Of a stretch of DNA of 64,000 nucleotides, positions 33,115 through 42,479 are shown piece after piece (within the stretch, counting starts at the first letter, position 1; the number at the start of each line of letters is the position of its first letter). The translations under genes and the position numbers were made by a program. The notes beneath the pieces were generated by a model. The model was not told the origin of the DNA and ran no database searches. It was given only the letters and a program-made list of their open reading frames with translations. Source of the DNA: Anaerolineales bacterium (GTDB taxonomy: Bacteria > Chloroflexota > Anaerolineae > Anaerolineales > JABWBV01); contig JACKAX010000015.1 in assembly GCA_020634875.1 (NCBI GenBank), positions 7,946 to 71,945 on the forward strand, read 5' to 3'.

Positions 33115-35277
33115 TTATCGGTTTTGTCGGCTTTTCATAAACCACTCTTGAACATTGAGAGGTTCTTTGCCGTTGGAGCCTGTTTGCGGGCGCACGTACC
33201 GTCCGTCGGGGAGCATGATCCGGGTTTTGCGGTTGTCGGCCAGGTATATGGGGAGAATGTCATCTCGAATGTGGTTGACCATCGAAGTCGGTTCGATGGG
33301 GAAGAGGATTTCCACGCGGCGGTCGAGATTCCGACTCATCAGGTCAGCACTGCCCATGTACACTTCTTCTTTACCATCGTTTTGGAAGTAGTAGATGCGG
33401 CTGTGTTCGAGAAACCTTCCGAGAATACTGGTGACGCGGATATTATCACTCAGGCCGGGGATACCAGGGCGGAGACTACAAATCCCGCGGACAATCAGAT
33501 CTATTTTTACGCCCGCTTGAGAAGCCTCATACAAAAGGCGAATCATTTGTTTGTCCACGATAGAGTTCATTTTAAAGATCAACCGGGCGGGTTTGCCTTT
33601 TTGGGCCAGTTCGATTTCTCGCTGAATGAGTTGGGTCATCCGCGCACGGAGGTTGATGGGTGCTACCAACATCTTTTGGTAATCTTTTTTGAGTGAATAG
33701 CCTGTCAGATAGTTGAAAAGGTCAGAGGCATCTTCCCCCAACGCAGCATCGGCGGTGAACAAGCCAAAATCTTCGTAAATAGTGGCTGTGATGGCGTTGT
33801 AATTCCCGGTCCCGAGGTGGAGATAGCGGCGCATAGTTTCACCCTCGCGGCGAACGACAAGTGCGATTTTGGAGTGCGTTTTTAACCCCAACAGCCCGTA
33901 AATAACGTGAACGCCTTCGCGCTCCAGCGTGCGTGCCCAACTAATGTTACTTTCTTCATCGAAACGGGCTTTAAGTTCTACGAGAACGGCGACCTCTTTG
34001 CCGTATTCACGGCGGGCTTCCAAAAGGGCATTGACGACTGGGGCATTGCGCCCTACCCGGTAAAGAGTTTGTTTGATTGCCACTACATTCGGGTCCCGTG
34101 CCGCGCTTTTGATAAAATCTACGACCGGGGAAAAGGAATCGTAGGGGTGATGAAGCAAAATGTTTTCCCGTTTGATAGCATTGAATAAATTGCCATCGTA
34201 GTACTCGCTCCGAAGGGGTTGCGGAAGTCCAGGTTGAAAGGGCTGGTCGCGTAGGTCGTATCGGTCAATATTAGAGAGGATCATCAAACTTCCCATGCCC
34301 AGAGGACTTTCGAGAACGTAGATATCTTTGGTGTCCACTTCCAGATTCTCGATCAGGATTTCCTTGAGACGTGGGGGCATTTGTTCCTGCACGGCCATGT
34401 AGACAATGGAACCAAACCTGCGCTCTCGCACGCTGGCGGTCATAGCTTCCAGGAGATCATCTGCCTCTAATTCTTGAATGACCATATCGGCGTTCCGTAC
34501 AACGCGGAAGGGGTGAGATTCGACAATCTCCATCCCGGGGAACAACCGGTATAGGTTGGCGGAGATGACCTGGTCAATCCACACGAAGTAGTGGTTATGG
34601 GGTACGGTGCCATCGGCGCGGACACTACCGGATGAACGTTTGAGCGGTACAAGCCGGGGAAGGGCATTGGGGACTTTGATGCGAGCAAACCGTTCTTCGC
34701 CATCCTGATCACGGATCATCACGGCCAGATTTAGGCTTAAGTTGGAGATGTGGGGGAAGGGATGACCAGGGTCTACCGCAAGTGGCGTGAGGGCAGGAAA
34801 GATCATTTCTTCGAAGTATTCCTGAACCTGAGTGACCTGTTTGGCGGTGAGGTCGGCATAATTCAAAATATTGACGCCTGCCTTTTTGAGTTTGGGCATA
34901 AGGTCTTTTTGCCAACAGACACGCGCCTCTTGCATCAAACTAAGGGAGAGTTTGCGGATTGCAGCTAATTGTTCGGCGGGAGTCAGACCGTCGATGGAAA
35001 ATTCGACTACCCCCGTGTCAATTTGCATTTTCAAGCCGCCTACGCGCACCATGAAAAACTCGTCCAGAATGCTACTGAAAATCGCAAGAAATTTCACCCG
35101 CTCTAGCAAAGGATGCCCCTCGTCCTGAGCTTCTTCTAATACCCGGCGAAATACTTCGAGCTGGCTGAGTTCGCGATTGATAAATAAATTGGGGTCCTTG
35201 AGGTCGTAAACGGTTTTGAGGTCGTCGGGGTTAATCTTTGAATCTTTTGTCTCTTTGGACGCAATTTCGGGAGCCAT
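33115..35277 (-). CDS. ppk1: Polyphosphate kinase 1
   Basis: 720 aa, the full PPK1 length. It makes polyphosphate from ATP, reversibly. N-terminal domain begins with NLFINRELSQLEVFRRVLEEA (split here: NRELS is the family signature). The phospho-His region is intact: ISWARTLEREGVHVIYG then GLKTHSKIALVVRRE with the autophosphorylated His, and the second His in FLEHSRIYYF. C-terminal YMGSADLMSRNLDRRVEILFP is typical. The polyphosphate glucokinase gene is 11 bp upstream on the same strand, so synthesis and glucose-linked use of polyphosphate are encoded together. Confidence 0.95.
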   Translation of the reverse strand: MAPEIASKETKDSKINPDDLKTVYDLKDPNLFINRELSQLEVFRRVLEEAQDEGHPLLERVKFLAIFSSILDEFFMVRVGGLKMQIDTGVVEFSIDGLTPAEQLAAIRKLSLSLMQEARVCWQKDLMPKLKKAGVNILNYADLTAKQVTQVQEYFEEMIFPALTPLAVDPGHPFPHISNLSLNLAVMIRDQDGEERFARIKVPNALPRLVPLKRSSGSVRADGTVPHNHYFVWIDQVISANLYRLFPGMEIVESHPFRVVRNADMVIQELEADDLLEAMTASVRERRFGSIVYMAVQEQMPPRLKEILIENLEVDTKDIYVLESPLGMGSLMILSNIDRYDLRDQPFQPGLPQPLRSEYYDGNLFNAIKRENILLHHPYDSFSPVVDFIKSAARDPNVVAIKQTLYRVGRNAPVVNALLEARREYGKEVAVLVELKARFDEESNISWARTLEREGVHVIYGLLGLKTHSKIALVVRREGETMRRYLHLGTGNYNAITATIYEDFGLFTADAALGEDASDLFNYLTGYSLKKDYQKMLVAPINLRARMTQLIQREIELAQKGKPARLIFKMNSIVDKQMIRLLYEASQAGVKIDLIVRGICSLRPGIPGLSDNIRVTSILGRFLEHSRIYYFQNDGKEEVYMGSADLMSRNLDRRVEILFPIEPTSMVNHIRDDILPIYLADNRKTRIMLPDGRYVRPQTGSNGKEPLNVQEWFMKSRQNR

Positions 35278-35288
35278 AATTTTTTATC

Positions 35289-36032
35289 CTATTCGGCAGA
35301 GAGTTCCTGAGCCGCGAGCGCCGCGCCGACAATTCCGGCTTCGTTTAGCATAGCTGCAATCTTAAGCTCAGCCTGAACTTCGATCCGTTTGACAAACTTT
35401 TCCGCTTCCTTACTGGCTCCACCTCCCAAAATGATTACATCAGGCGAGAGAAGACGCTCGAGGGTTTGTAAATATCGGTTAAACCGTTTGGCCCATTTCT
35501 TCCAGGAAAGATCTTCCCGAATGCGCGCGGCTTCTGAAGCCTTCCATTCCGCATCTTTTCCGCCGATTTCGATGTGTCCAAATTCGGTGTTTGGCACAAG
35601 GTGACCATTCACAAACAATGCAGTCCCCAAACCGGTGCCAATGGTGACAATTAAGACAACACCAGGGACATCCAATCCAGCCCCGAAACGCATTTCCGCG
35701 ATTCCTGCGGCGTCTGCATCGTTCACCGCCCGCACCGGGCACATGGTAGCCTGCTCAAACAGGGTTTTGGCATCGGTGCCGATCCACGCCTGGTCTACGT
35801 TCGCCGCGCTTAGGGTTACACCGTTGCGGACAATCGCTGGAAAGCCGATCCCAATAGGGCCATTCCAGTTGAAAAAGCGAGCAATTTCACCCACGGTTTC
35901 AGCTACAGCCTGGGGGGTAGCCGGTTGAGGGGTGAGTAAACGATACCGCTCTAAAGTAAGTTCACCTGTTTGAGTGTTGACCGGGGCACCTTTGATGCCC
36001 GTTCCGCCGACGTCTATGCCGAGTATGTTCAT
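35289..36032 (-). CDS. ppgK: Polyphosphate glucokinase (ROK family)
   Basis: 247 aa, the usual length. It phosphorylates glucose using polyphosphate, often also ATP. The phosphate-binding loop [17 protein letters not shown] opens the protein; the substrate loop [16 protein letters not shown] and the second phosphate loop [14 protein letters not shown] are intact, and [14 protein letters not shown] matches the sugar-binding segment of PpgK rather than of hexose-specific ROK kinases with a Cys-rich zinc site, which is missing here. Co-transcribed with ppk1 (11-bp gap). First gene of its transcript, divergent from the enoyl-CoA hydratase gene. Confidence 0.9.
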   Translation of the reverse strand: MNILGIDVGGTGIKGAPVNTQTGELTLERYRLLTPQPATPQAVAETVGEIARFFNWNGPIGIGFPAIVRNGVTLSAANVDQAWIGTDAKTLFEQATMCPVRAVNDADAAGIAEMRFGAGLDVPGVVLIVTIGTGLGTALFVNGHLVPNTEFGHIEIGGKDAEWKASEAARIREDLSWKKWAKRFNRYLQTLERLLSPDVIILGGGASKEAEKFVKRIEVQAELKIAAMLNEAGIVGAALAAQELSAE

Positions 36033-36099
36033 GAGATTTTTAGGGGAAGTAGAGGTTGAGTAGGAGAGTAAGAGTGGAGAATAAAGAGTTATGAGTGGC

Positions 36100-36156
36100 G
36101 AGTGATCAGTGATAAGTGACGTATACCCATTACTCGTTACTTATCACTGATCACTC
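36100..36156. repeat. AGTGATAAGT-type inverted repeat
   Basis: GAGTGATCAGTGATAAGT (36100-36117) and ACTTATCACTGATCACTC (36139-36156) are exact 18-bp complements; pairing continues three more base pairs inward with one G-T pair. It lies in the 195-bp gap between divergent genes, followed on the left by a G+A-rich run (C+T-rich on the other strand), the same order as at 12731. Confidence 0.65.
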
Positions 36157-36227
36157 ATCCTTTTAGTACTTCAAATTATACACGCTTAAAATCGGATAAA
36201 ATACTCAAAAAAATCTGGAGTAGTTAC

Positions 36228-37004
36228 TTGACAGAATCTTTTGTCCTTTTCGAAAAAGACGGCCCGCATGTGGGCTTGTTGACTCTCAATCGCCCGAAAG
36301 TGTTGAACGCCCTTAGCCCGGAAGTATTAGACGCCCTTTGTCAAGGGCTTGAAATCCTCAATGCCGATCCGGAAGTCCGCGTAATCATTATCACAGGTAA
36401 TGCGCGCGCGTTTGCCGCTGGAGCAGACATTCAGGTGATGGCAAACGCCTCGCCAATGGAAATTATCCGCCGGAACACGCTTCAATACTGGCAACGGATT
36501 CAGGCTATCGAAAAACCCATTATTGCGGCAGTCAGCGGGTTTGCGTTTGGTGGGGGGTGTGAACTGGCCATGGCTTGTGATCTGATTGTGGCATCCGAAA
36601 CGGCAAAATTTGGGCAACCGGAGATCAAAGTCGGGATCATGCCCGGCGCGGGGGGCACACAACGATTGGCGAAGGCGGTTGGCCCGTATCGTGCAATGGA
36701 AATGGTTCTGACCGGGGAGTCGATCACCGCGCGGGAAGCGTTCGCATTTGGACTAGTTAACCGTGTGGTTCCGGTCGAGCGTTATCTGGAAGCGGCCAAA
36801 GAACTCGCCCATCTGATCTCCGCACGTCCGCCCGTAGCAATTCGTCTCGCCCGCGAAGCCGTCAAATATGGCGTCGAAGCCACGCTCCGAGACGGGTTGA
36901 TGGTCGAACGTCGGAATTTTGTCCTGTTATTTGACACGGAAGATCAGAAAGAGGGGATGGCTGCGTTTTTGGAAAAGCGCGAAGCGGAGTTTAGTGGAAA
37001 GTGA
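36228..37004 (+). CDS. Enoyl-CoA hydratase/isomerase
   Basis: 258 aa from TTG 36228, with GGAG 8 bp upstream. Crotonase-fold enzyme hydrating trans-2-enoyl-CoA. The oxyanion-hole segment is ARAFAAGADIQVMA, and both catalytic Glu residues are present, in KFGQPEIKVGIMPGAGGTQRL and AMEMVLTGESITA. The 3-hydroxyacyl-CoA dehydrogenase gene overlaps or nearly abuts its end and PaaA/B/C follow, so a phenylacetate-pathway role (PaaF-like step) is probable; ordinary fatty-acid beta-oxidation is the alternative. Confidence 0.92.
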   Translation: MTESFVLFEKDGPHVGLLTLNRPKVLNALSPEVLDALCQGLEILNADPEVRVIIITGNARAFAAGADIQVMANASPMEIIRRNTLQYWQRIQAIEKPIIAAVSGFAFGGGCELAMACDLIVASETAKFGQPEIKVGIMPGAGGTQRLAKAVGPYRAMEMVLTGESITAREAFAFGLVNRVVPVERYLEAAKELAHLISARPPVAIRLAREAVKYGVEATLRDGLMVERRNFVLLFDTEDQKEGMAAFLEKREAEFSGK

Positions 37005-37021
37005 TACGGGATACCCAATTT

Positions 37022-38587
37022 ATGATAACACCCCCCTCCTCCCCCCTCACCATCGGCATCATCGGCGCGGGCACTATGGGCAGTGGCATTGCCCTGGTTG
37101 CCCTGTCGGCAAGGCATACAGTCATCTTGCACGATGTCGTTCCCGCCATGCTCGAACAGGCACACGCCTATCTTGAAAAATTTCTCACCCGCAAAGGGCT
37201 GGGCGAACGGCTAGCCAACGTCACCTTTGCCGCGGATTTGGACGCGCTCGCGCCTGCCCAAATCGTGATCGAAGCCGCCCTCGAAGACCTGACGCTTAAA
37301 CAAGACCTTTTTGCTCGTTTAGAAAGCCTGTGTGCCCCCAACGCGTTACTGACCACCAACACCAGCACCCTCCCCGTCACCGCCATTGCTTCCGCGGTCA
37401 CCACGCCCGCGCGGGTCGCCGGGTTCCACTTTTTTAACCCCGCCCCGATTCTCCCGCTCGTGGAGATCGTGCGCGGCGCGCTCACCAGTCAGGAAACCCT
37501 CGACACCCTCGTGACCCTGGCTGAGCAAATGGGCAAAACCCCTGTTGTGACCCGTGACACGCCTGGATTCATCGTTAACCGGGTGGCACGCCCCTTTTAT
37601 GGGGAAGCATTCCGCTTGTTGGGGGAAAACGTTGCCTCGCACGAGGAAATTGACTGGGCGATGCAGTTGGGGGGCGGGTTCCGTATGGGGCCGTTTCGGT
37701 TGATGGATTTGATCGGGATTGACATCAACGCAACGGCGATGAAATCAATGTATGAGCAGACCTTTGGGGAGCCGCGTTATCGCCCGCATTGGATTCAAAT
37801 GCAGATGACCCAGGCAAAACGGTTTGGGCGAAAGGCCGGGTGGGGTTTTTACGATTACCGGACAGGGGCGGAAGAGACAATCCCTGCTCCGCCGGAAGTG
37901 GGCGATAACGCGGGGACGTTAATTCTATCTGCGGGTAGCTATGCGCCGGGGTTGGCGGAGTTGTGCGAGCGGTCGGGGTATGCGTTGGTCAATCATCCGG
38001 TGCCGGAGATGTCACCGCTGGCGGGGTTGGTGTTGAACGGGAAAAATGAGGGGCTACGGGAGGCGGTGGTACAAATGGACGCGACGCTGCCCCCGGATGT
38101 GCCGTTGCTCTGTCAGTGTGTGGATGCTTCGCTATCGGAAATCGCAACGTGGATGGATTACCCCGAAACGTTAGTGGGGTTTGATGGGCTGTTTTTCCGT
38201 AATGGGATGTTGGTGACGCTGGTCGCGACGCCGTTTTTGGCGGACGAAGTGCGGGTGGCGGCGGAAGATTTTGTGCGGAGTTTGGGCCGCGTGCCCCTGT
38301 GGATTGGCGAATCTCCGGGGTTGATTTTGCCCCGGATCGTGGGGATGCTGGTGAATGAGGCGGCGTTTGCGGTGCTTGATGGGGTGGCGGACGCGGAAAC
38401 GATTGATTTGGCGATGCGTTTGGGGGTCAATTACCCGCGCGGGCCGGTTGAGTGGGGCAGGCAGATCGGGTTTGGGAGGATTCTTGCGGTATTGGATCAT
38501 CTCCGAGAAGAATATGGTGAGGAGCGTTATCGGGCATGCGTGTTGTTGCGGCAGTGGGCGCGCCAGGATGAAGTCGGAGGGCGGTGA
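37022..38587 (+). CDS. 3-hydroxyacyl-CoA dehydrogenase, two-unit form
   Basis: 521 aa from ATG 37022; GTG 37001 (overlapping the previous stop) is possible but its codons look like repeat DNA. NAD-binding GIIGAGTMGSGIALVA near residue 10, then EAALEDLTLKQ, NTSTLPVTAIA, and FHFFNPAPILPLVEIVRG, the usual catalytic segments with His and Glu. The first C-terminal helical unit (PGFIVNRVARP ...) is followed by a linker and a second 3HCDH C-terminal unit near 440-510 (GRVPLWIGESPGLILPRIVG). This long form is typical of PaaH-type enzymes of aromatic degradation. It acts on 3-hydroxyadipyl-CoA in known pathways; here the substrate is inferred from the neighbouring paa genes. Confidence 0.9.
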   Translation: MITPPSSPLTIGIIGAGTMGSGIALVALSARHTVILHDVVPAMLEQAHAYLEKFLTRKGLGERLANVTFAADLDALAPAQIVIEAALEDLTLKQDLFARLESLCAPNALLTTNTSTLPVTAIASAVTTPARVAGFHFFNPAPILPLVEIVRGALTSQETLDTLVTLAEQMGKTPVVTRDTPGFIVNRVARPFYGEAFRLLGENVASHEEIDWAMQLGGGFRMGPFRLMDLIGIDINATAMKSMYEQTFGEPRYRPHWIQMQMTQAKRFGRKAGWGFYDYRTGAEETIPAPPEVGDNAGTLILSAGSYAPGLAELCERSGYALVNHPVPEMSPLAGLVLNGKNEGLREAVVQMDATLPPDVPLLCQCVDASLSEIATWMDYPETLVGFDGLFFRNGMLVTLVATPFLADEVRVAAEDFVRSLGRVPLWIGESPGLILPRIVGMLVNEAAFAVLDGVADAETIDLAMRLGVNYPRGPVEWGRQIGFGRILAVLDHLREEYGEERYRACVLLRQWARQDEVGGR

Positions 38588-39273
38588 TGGGAATGATGAA
38601 TTCAATGGATAACTGGAAACATTTAGGCAAATTATGGATATATTGGACGGCGGCAACCACAGTGATGGGGGCATTGGCGTATCCGTTGATTGTGGGGCTG
38701 GCGTCGTTGTTGGGAGGTTGGCCGATAGGGTATTGGGTGAGTGTACCGGTGGGAGGGGGACTTGTCGGTCTGGGGATTGGTTATTGGCAGAAACGTATGT
38801 TACGTGCACATGTGCAGGTGCCACGCACATGGGTAGGGATGACGGGGGTAGGGTGGGGTGTGGGCTTTGGACTGGTGGTTGGAGGGAGTGTATGGTTTTT
38901 AGGGTATGCTAAAACAATGCAAGCCTGGTATGCGCTGACGATCTATTTGATCACGGCTGGATTTGGGGGAGCGCTTTCGGGAATGGGACAGTTTGGTTTA
39001 TTGAAACGCCGGTTCGAGAAAGCAGTCTGGTGGTTAATGGCGTGCGCGGTGGGGAGTTTGTTGGCCTGGTTGGTGATCGTGGGAATGTGGTATTTTTTGG
39101 GGCAGGGTGCGGATTTTCCCAGTCAACTGTCCCAATTCCCCGCGATGTTGGTGCTCGGTGGCCTGGCGGGGTGGATGATGGGGATGGAGCAGGGGGTGGC
39201 GTTAGTAGGGTTGATTGCTCAGGAGCAGTGGGAGCGCGAGCGACGGTCGGAGCCACCAATGATTGAGTTTTGA
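38587..39273 (+). CDS. Multi-pass membrane protein, unknown
   Basis: 228 aa from ATG 38587, which overlaps the upstream stop codon; GTG 38584 is an alternative. Five or six hydrophobic segments (about 16-50, 55-75, 90-110, 120-140, 150-175, 190-205), rich in Gly and Trp. Basic LPQKRM- and KRRFEKAVW-type loops suggest cytoplasmic sides. I recognise no family. It is sandwiched between a 3-hydroxyacyl-CoA dehydrogenase and PaaA with a promoter of its own for paaA just at its end, so a transport role for an aromatic acid is conceivable but unsupported. Confidence 0.75.
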   Translation: MGMMNSMDNWKHLGKLWIYWTAATTVMGALAYPLIVGLASLLGGWPIGYWVSVPVGGGLVGLGIGYWQKRMLRAHVQVPRTWVGMTGVGWGVGFGLVVGGSVWFLGYAKTMQAWYALTIYLITAGFGGALSGMGQFGLLKRRFEKAVWWLMACAVGSLLAWLVIVGMWYFLGQGADFPSQLSQFPAMLVLGGLAGWMMGMEQGVALVGLIAQEQWERERRSEPPMIEF

Positions 39274-39298
39274 GAAGGTGTTGAAGTTCAGGTAAAAT
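39270..39298 (+). promoter_or_regulatory. Promoter of the paaABC genes
   Basis: TTGAGA (39270-39275) and TAAAAT (39293-39298) with an ideal 17-bp spacer. The -35 overlaps the stop codon of the preceding gene. AGGAG (39318-39322) precedes the start. Confidence 0.6.
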
Positions 39299-39332
39299 TT
39301 ACCCCAATTGCTTCCTCAGGAGAAAAGTGAAA

Positions 39333-40292
39333 ATGTACGGTACTACGATTGACCCAGTCGGTGATATTACATCCGACACCCAAAAACTGGCAGAATTTGA
39401 GGCCCGCGTCGCACATGGCGAAAAGATCGAACCCGGCGACTGGATGCCGGACGAATACCGGCGGCAGTTGATCCGCATGATCTCTCAACATGCCCACAGT
39501 GAGATCGTCGGCCAACTTCCAGAAGGCGCGTGGATCACCCGTGCACCCAACCTGCGTCGCAAGCTGATCCTGCTCGCCAAAGTTCAGGACGAGGCCGGAC
39601 ATGGACAATACCTATACCACGCCGCTGAGACCCTCGGCGCGACGCGGGAAGAGATGGTAGACGCGCTACTCTCTGGCAAGGCAAAATATGCCAGCGTGTT
39701 TAACTATCCCACGTTGAACTGGGCGGATAACGCGGCTATTGGTTACCTGGTAGACGGCGCGGCTATCCTCAACCAGACGATGCTCGCGCGGTGCTCTTAC
39801 GGCCCCTACTCCCGTGCGATGATCCGTATCTGTGCGGAGGAAGGCTTTCACATGCACCAGGGCAAGGAAATGGTTATCCGTTATTCGCAAGGAACCCCAC
39901 TTCAACGCAAAATGATTCAGGACTCGATCAACCGCTGGTGGTGGCCTGCCTTGATGATGTTTGGCCCCCATGATAGCCAATCCAGCAACAGCGAAGTGCT
40001 GATTCGGTGGGGTATCAAAACCAAAACGAATGACCAACTCCGTACGACTTTTGTCAACCAAATCGTTCCCGAACTGCACGCCCTCGGCCTGTCCGTTCCT
40101 GACCGGAGCATGGTATTCGATGAAGACAAAAAGCTCTGGCTGCACGGCCCGATTGACTGGAACGAATTCTGGCGGGTTGTCAAAGGGGATGGCCCCTGCA
40201 ACGCCGAACGCATGTCTGCCCGCATCAAAGCACATAAGGATGGTGTGTGGGTGCGAGAGGCGTTGATGGCGTATGGGGAGAAATTTGGATAA
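39333..40292 (+). CDS. paaA: 1,2-phenylacetyl-CoA epoxidase, catalytic subunit PaaA
   Basis: 319 aa from ATG 39333 (GTG 39327 is also possible). PaaA carries the di-iron centre that epoxidises phenylacetyl-CoA with O2 in the PaaABCE complex. Ferritin-like ligand helices are visible in [17 protein letters not shown] and [15 protein letters not shown], and [19 protein letters not shown] is a family segment. PaaB and PaaC genes follow. PaaE (reductase), PaaD, PaaG, PaaK and PaaZ are not in the window, so the pathway is incomplete here. It implies aerobic aromatic-acid use. Confidence 0.95.
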   Translation: MYGTTIDPVGDITSDTQKLAEFEARVAHGEKIEPGDWMPDEYRRQLIRMISQHAHSEIVGQLPEGAWITRAPNLRRKLILLAKVQDEAGHGQYLYHAAETLGATREEMVDALLSGKAKYASVFNYPTLNWADNAAIGYLVDGAAILNQTMLARCSYGPYSRAMIRICAEEGFHMHQGKEMVIRYSQGTPLQRKMIQDSINRWWWPALMMFGPHDSQSSNSEVLIRWGIKTKTNDQLRTTFVNQIVPELHALGLSVPDRSMVFDEDKKLWLHGPIDWNEFWRVVKGDGPCNAERMSARIKAHKDGVWVREALMAYGEKFG

Positions 40293-40301
40293 TTTTAATA
40301 G

Positions 40302-40367
40302 GTGGTAAAGTGATACGTGCCCCAACTTTTCACTTCATCCCTATCATTCATCGCATGATCACATCCT
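40302..40367. repeat. GTGATAC / TCACTT repeat between paaA and paaB
   Basis: GGTGGTAAAGTGATACGTGC faces ACTTTTCACTTCATCCCTATC and CATTCATCGCATGATCA, a degenerate copy of the AGTGATAAGT family with a C+T-rich right half. It occupies the whole gap between two genes of one operon. Confidence 0.4.
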
Positions 40368-40931
40368 ATGTCAGACACGCAACTCCCCCTCTACATCGTC
40401 TTTGACCAACCGGCAGAAGGTAAACCTGCCCAATATGCCGGAGCGGTTCACGCCCCCGACCCCGAAATGGCCCTCCTCAACGCCCGCGACGTTTTCGCTC
40501 GCCGCGATGATCATGTGTATCTCTGGGTTGTGCGGGACTCGGCAATTTATGCAAAAACTGCGGAAGAACTAACCGAATCCGCAAACCAACCGGCCAGCCC
40601 ACTGACCGAGCAACCCACTCCTTCCTCCACCCCATTCCTCGTTTTCCAAAAAACCGTCCATAAAGGCACGCTCGTCCAGGTAGGAGAAGTGAACGCAGAT
40701 GACCCAGTCGAGGCCATGACTCAAGCGACCGCAGCTTACCCCAACCCCAAAGCCATCGTCTGGTGGGTCCTTCCAGCATCCGCAATTTACCGCACCGATC
40801 CAGCAGAAAACGACACCCTCTTCGGCCCCGCGCACGAAAAACATTATCGCCACTCCAGCTTCTACCCCACCGTCACCCTCATGCGAGAAATCAACCTCGC
40901 TAACGAAAAACTAGATTGGAAAGACGAATGA
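40368..40931 (+). CDS. paaB: Phenylacetyl-CoA epoxidase PaaB, tandem double-domain form
   Basis: 187 aa, twice the usual PaaB length (about 95). Two PaaB-like units are seen: residues 4-60 (ALLNARDVFARRDDHVYLWVV) and 84-145 (AMTQATAAYPNPKAIVWWVL). Each ends in a similar SAIY element (DSAIYAKT and ASAIYRTD), which marks them as repeats. PaaB is a non-catalytic subunit that bridges PaaA-PaaC pairs and may dimerise; a covalent dimer would fit. It lacks a ribosome-binding site and the gene starts 76 bp after paaA, with an AGTGATAAGT-type repeat between them. Its end overlaps paaC by ATGA. Confidence 0.9.
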   Translation: MSDTQLPLYIVFDQPAEGKPAQYAGAVHAPDPEMALLNARDVFARRDDHVYLWVVRDSAIYAKTAEELTESANQPASPLTEQPTPSSTPFLVFQKTVHKGTLVQVGEVNADDPVEAMTQATAAYPNPKAIVWWVLPASAIYRTDPAENDTLFGPAHEKHYRHSSFYPTVTLMREINLANEKLDWKDE

Positions 40932-41680
40932 ACGCCCAACTTGCCCCTCACATCCTTGCCCTCGCCGATGATGAACTGATTCTCGGCCACCGCAACTCAG
41001 AATGGTGCGGTCATTCCCCAATTCTTGAAGAAGATATTGCCTTCGCGAACCTCGCCCTCGATGAAATCGGCCATGCGATGCTCTGGTACCAGCTTTACGC
41101 GCAATTGGTCGGTGAAAACCCGGAAACTCATCCCGATCAACTAGCCTACTTCCGCGAACCGTTTGAATTTCGTTGTGCTCAACTCGTTGCCCTGCCCAAA
41201 GGGGATTGGGCGTTTACTATCCTTCGCCAGTATTTCTTTGACACCCTAGAAACCACCCGTCTCGCCCATTACGCCCAAAGCACATTCGCCCCGCTTGCCG
41301 AAACCGCTGCCAAAATTCGTCGTGAAGAAATCTACCACCTCCGCCACACCTCCGCCTGGGTCAAACGCCTGGGCCTCGGTACAGATGAATCTCACCGCCG
41401 AATGCAAACCGCCCTGGATGAACTCTGGCCCTATATGGGCCAACTCTTTGAACCCCTCCCTGGTGAAAGTGAACTCGTGCAAGCTGGATGGTTACCTGCC
41501 TCCCTCACCCTCCAAACGGAGTGGCACGCCCAAGTCATCCCTTTCCTCGAAAGTGCGAACCTCCATCCGCCCGCCGTCAAAATGCGGACCCTCGACCGCA
41601 CCCTCCCCTCCCAACACCTCGTTAGCATCCTGGCCGATCTCCAGCAAGTCGCCCGCCTTGATCCCCAAGCGAACTGGTAA
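40928..41680 (+). CDS. paaC: Phenylacetyl-CoA epoxidase structural subunit PaaC
   Basis: 250 aa from ATG 40928, overlapping the paaB stop; a start at 40916 is possible. PaaC is a ferritin-like subunit without working di-iron site that pairs with PaaA. Family segments: ELILGHRNSEWCGHSPILEED, DEIGHAMLWYQLYA and RREEIYHLRHTSAWV. Length is normal. Last paa gene of this set; the following gene is an esterase with a poor start. Confidence 0.93.
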   Translation: MNAQLAPHILALADDELILGHRNSEWCGHSPILEEDIAFANLALDEIGHAMLWYQLYAQLVGENPETHPDQLAYFREPFEFRCAQLVALPKGDWAFTILRQYFFDTLETTRLAHYAQSTFAPLAETAAKIRREEIYHLRHTSAWVKRLGLGTDESHRRMQTALDELWPYMGQLFEPLPGESELVQAGWLPASLTLQTEWHAQVIPFLESANLHPPAVKMRTLDRTLPSQHLVSILADLQQVARLDPQANW

Positions 41681-41708
41681 TTAGCCATAAAAAATTGCTC
41701 TTTGACAA

Positions 41709-42362
41709 TTGACTATTAAACCTCATCCTCTTTCCCTCCCTGGCTGGAAGGCTCTAGCTCGTGTCCCTGAAACGCTCTATCCCGCCCCGCCACCTCCGCT
41801 CACCCTGCTTCTTCACGGTTGGCTCGGCGATGAAACTGTCACCTGGGTTTTTGCCAACCGATTACCCAAAAACCACCTCCTCGTTGCCCCGCGCGGGATT
41901 TACGAACCCATACCGGGAAAATTTGGCTGGGTACCTCGTCTCGGTGAATTACCCACGTTAGCTCGCTTCCAACCTGCTGTCGAGAGCCTGCTCGATTTGT
42001 TGGACCAAGTGAAAGAAAATCTCGATCATGATCCTGGCCCAATCAATCTCGTTGGGTTTAGCCAAGGCGCGGCGCTGGCCTACGCGTTCGCTGTTGCCCA
42101 CCCCGCGCGGGTTGCGGCTATCGCAGGCCTCGCCGGGTTTGTTCCCCCAGACCTCGAAATCCTTGTGCCCAATCAACCCCTGGCGGGTAAACGCGTATTC
42201 CTCGCCCACGGCACCGAAGACGAAACCATTCCCATTGAGATAGCCCGCGCGGGCGTATCTATTCTCCAAAAACTTGGCGCTTCTGTTACAACCTGCGAGG
42301 ATCGAGTTGGGCACAAATTAGGAGCAGGTTGTTTCCGCGCGTTGGGGGAGTTTTTTGCCTGA
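41709..42362 (+). CDS. Phospholipase/carboxylesterase-like serine hydrolase
   Basis: 217 aa from TTG 41709; no better start in frame. Alpha/beta hydrolase with Ser118 in GFSQGA, Asp171 in AHGTEDETIP and His202 in DRVGHKL as the probable triad, and LLHGWLGDE as oxyanion loop. Matches the Abhydrolase_2 (YpfH/Est) group acting on short acyl esters. No signal peptide. It starts 28 bp after paaC, so it may be co-transcribed; a thioesterase-like role in aromatic degradation is possible but not shown. Confidence 0.85.
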   Translation: MTIKPHPLSLPGWKALARVPETLYPAPPPPLTLLLHGWLGDETVTWVFANRLPKNHLLVAPRGIYEPIPGKFGWVPRLGELPTLARFQPAVESLLDLLDQVKENLDHDPGPINLVGFSQGAALAYAFAVAHPARVAAIAGLAGFVPPDLEILVPNQPLAGKRVFLAHGTEDETIPIEIARAGVSILQKLGASVTTCEDRVGHKLGAGCFRALGEFFA

Positions 42363-42479
42363 GACGATGATCTATTCGGTGGGGCGAACCTGATGACACT
42401 TCTCCTCTATCGGATGGTTCAAAATAGGTGATACACTCGATTTACGGTTCTCCTTTCCAATCATCACAAAGAAAAAAAT

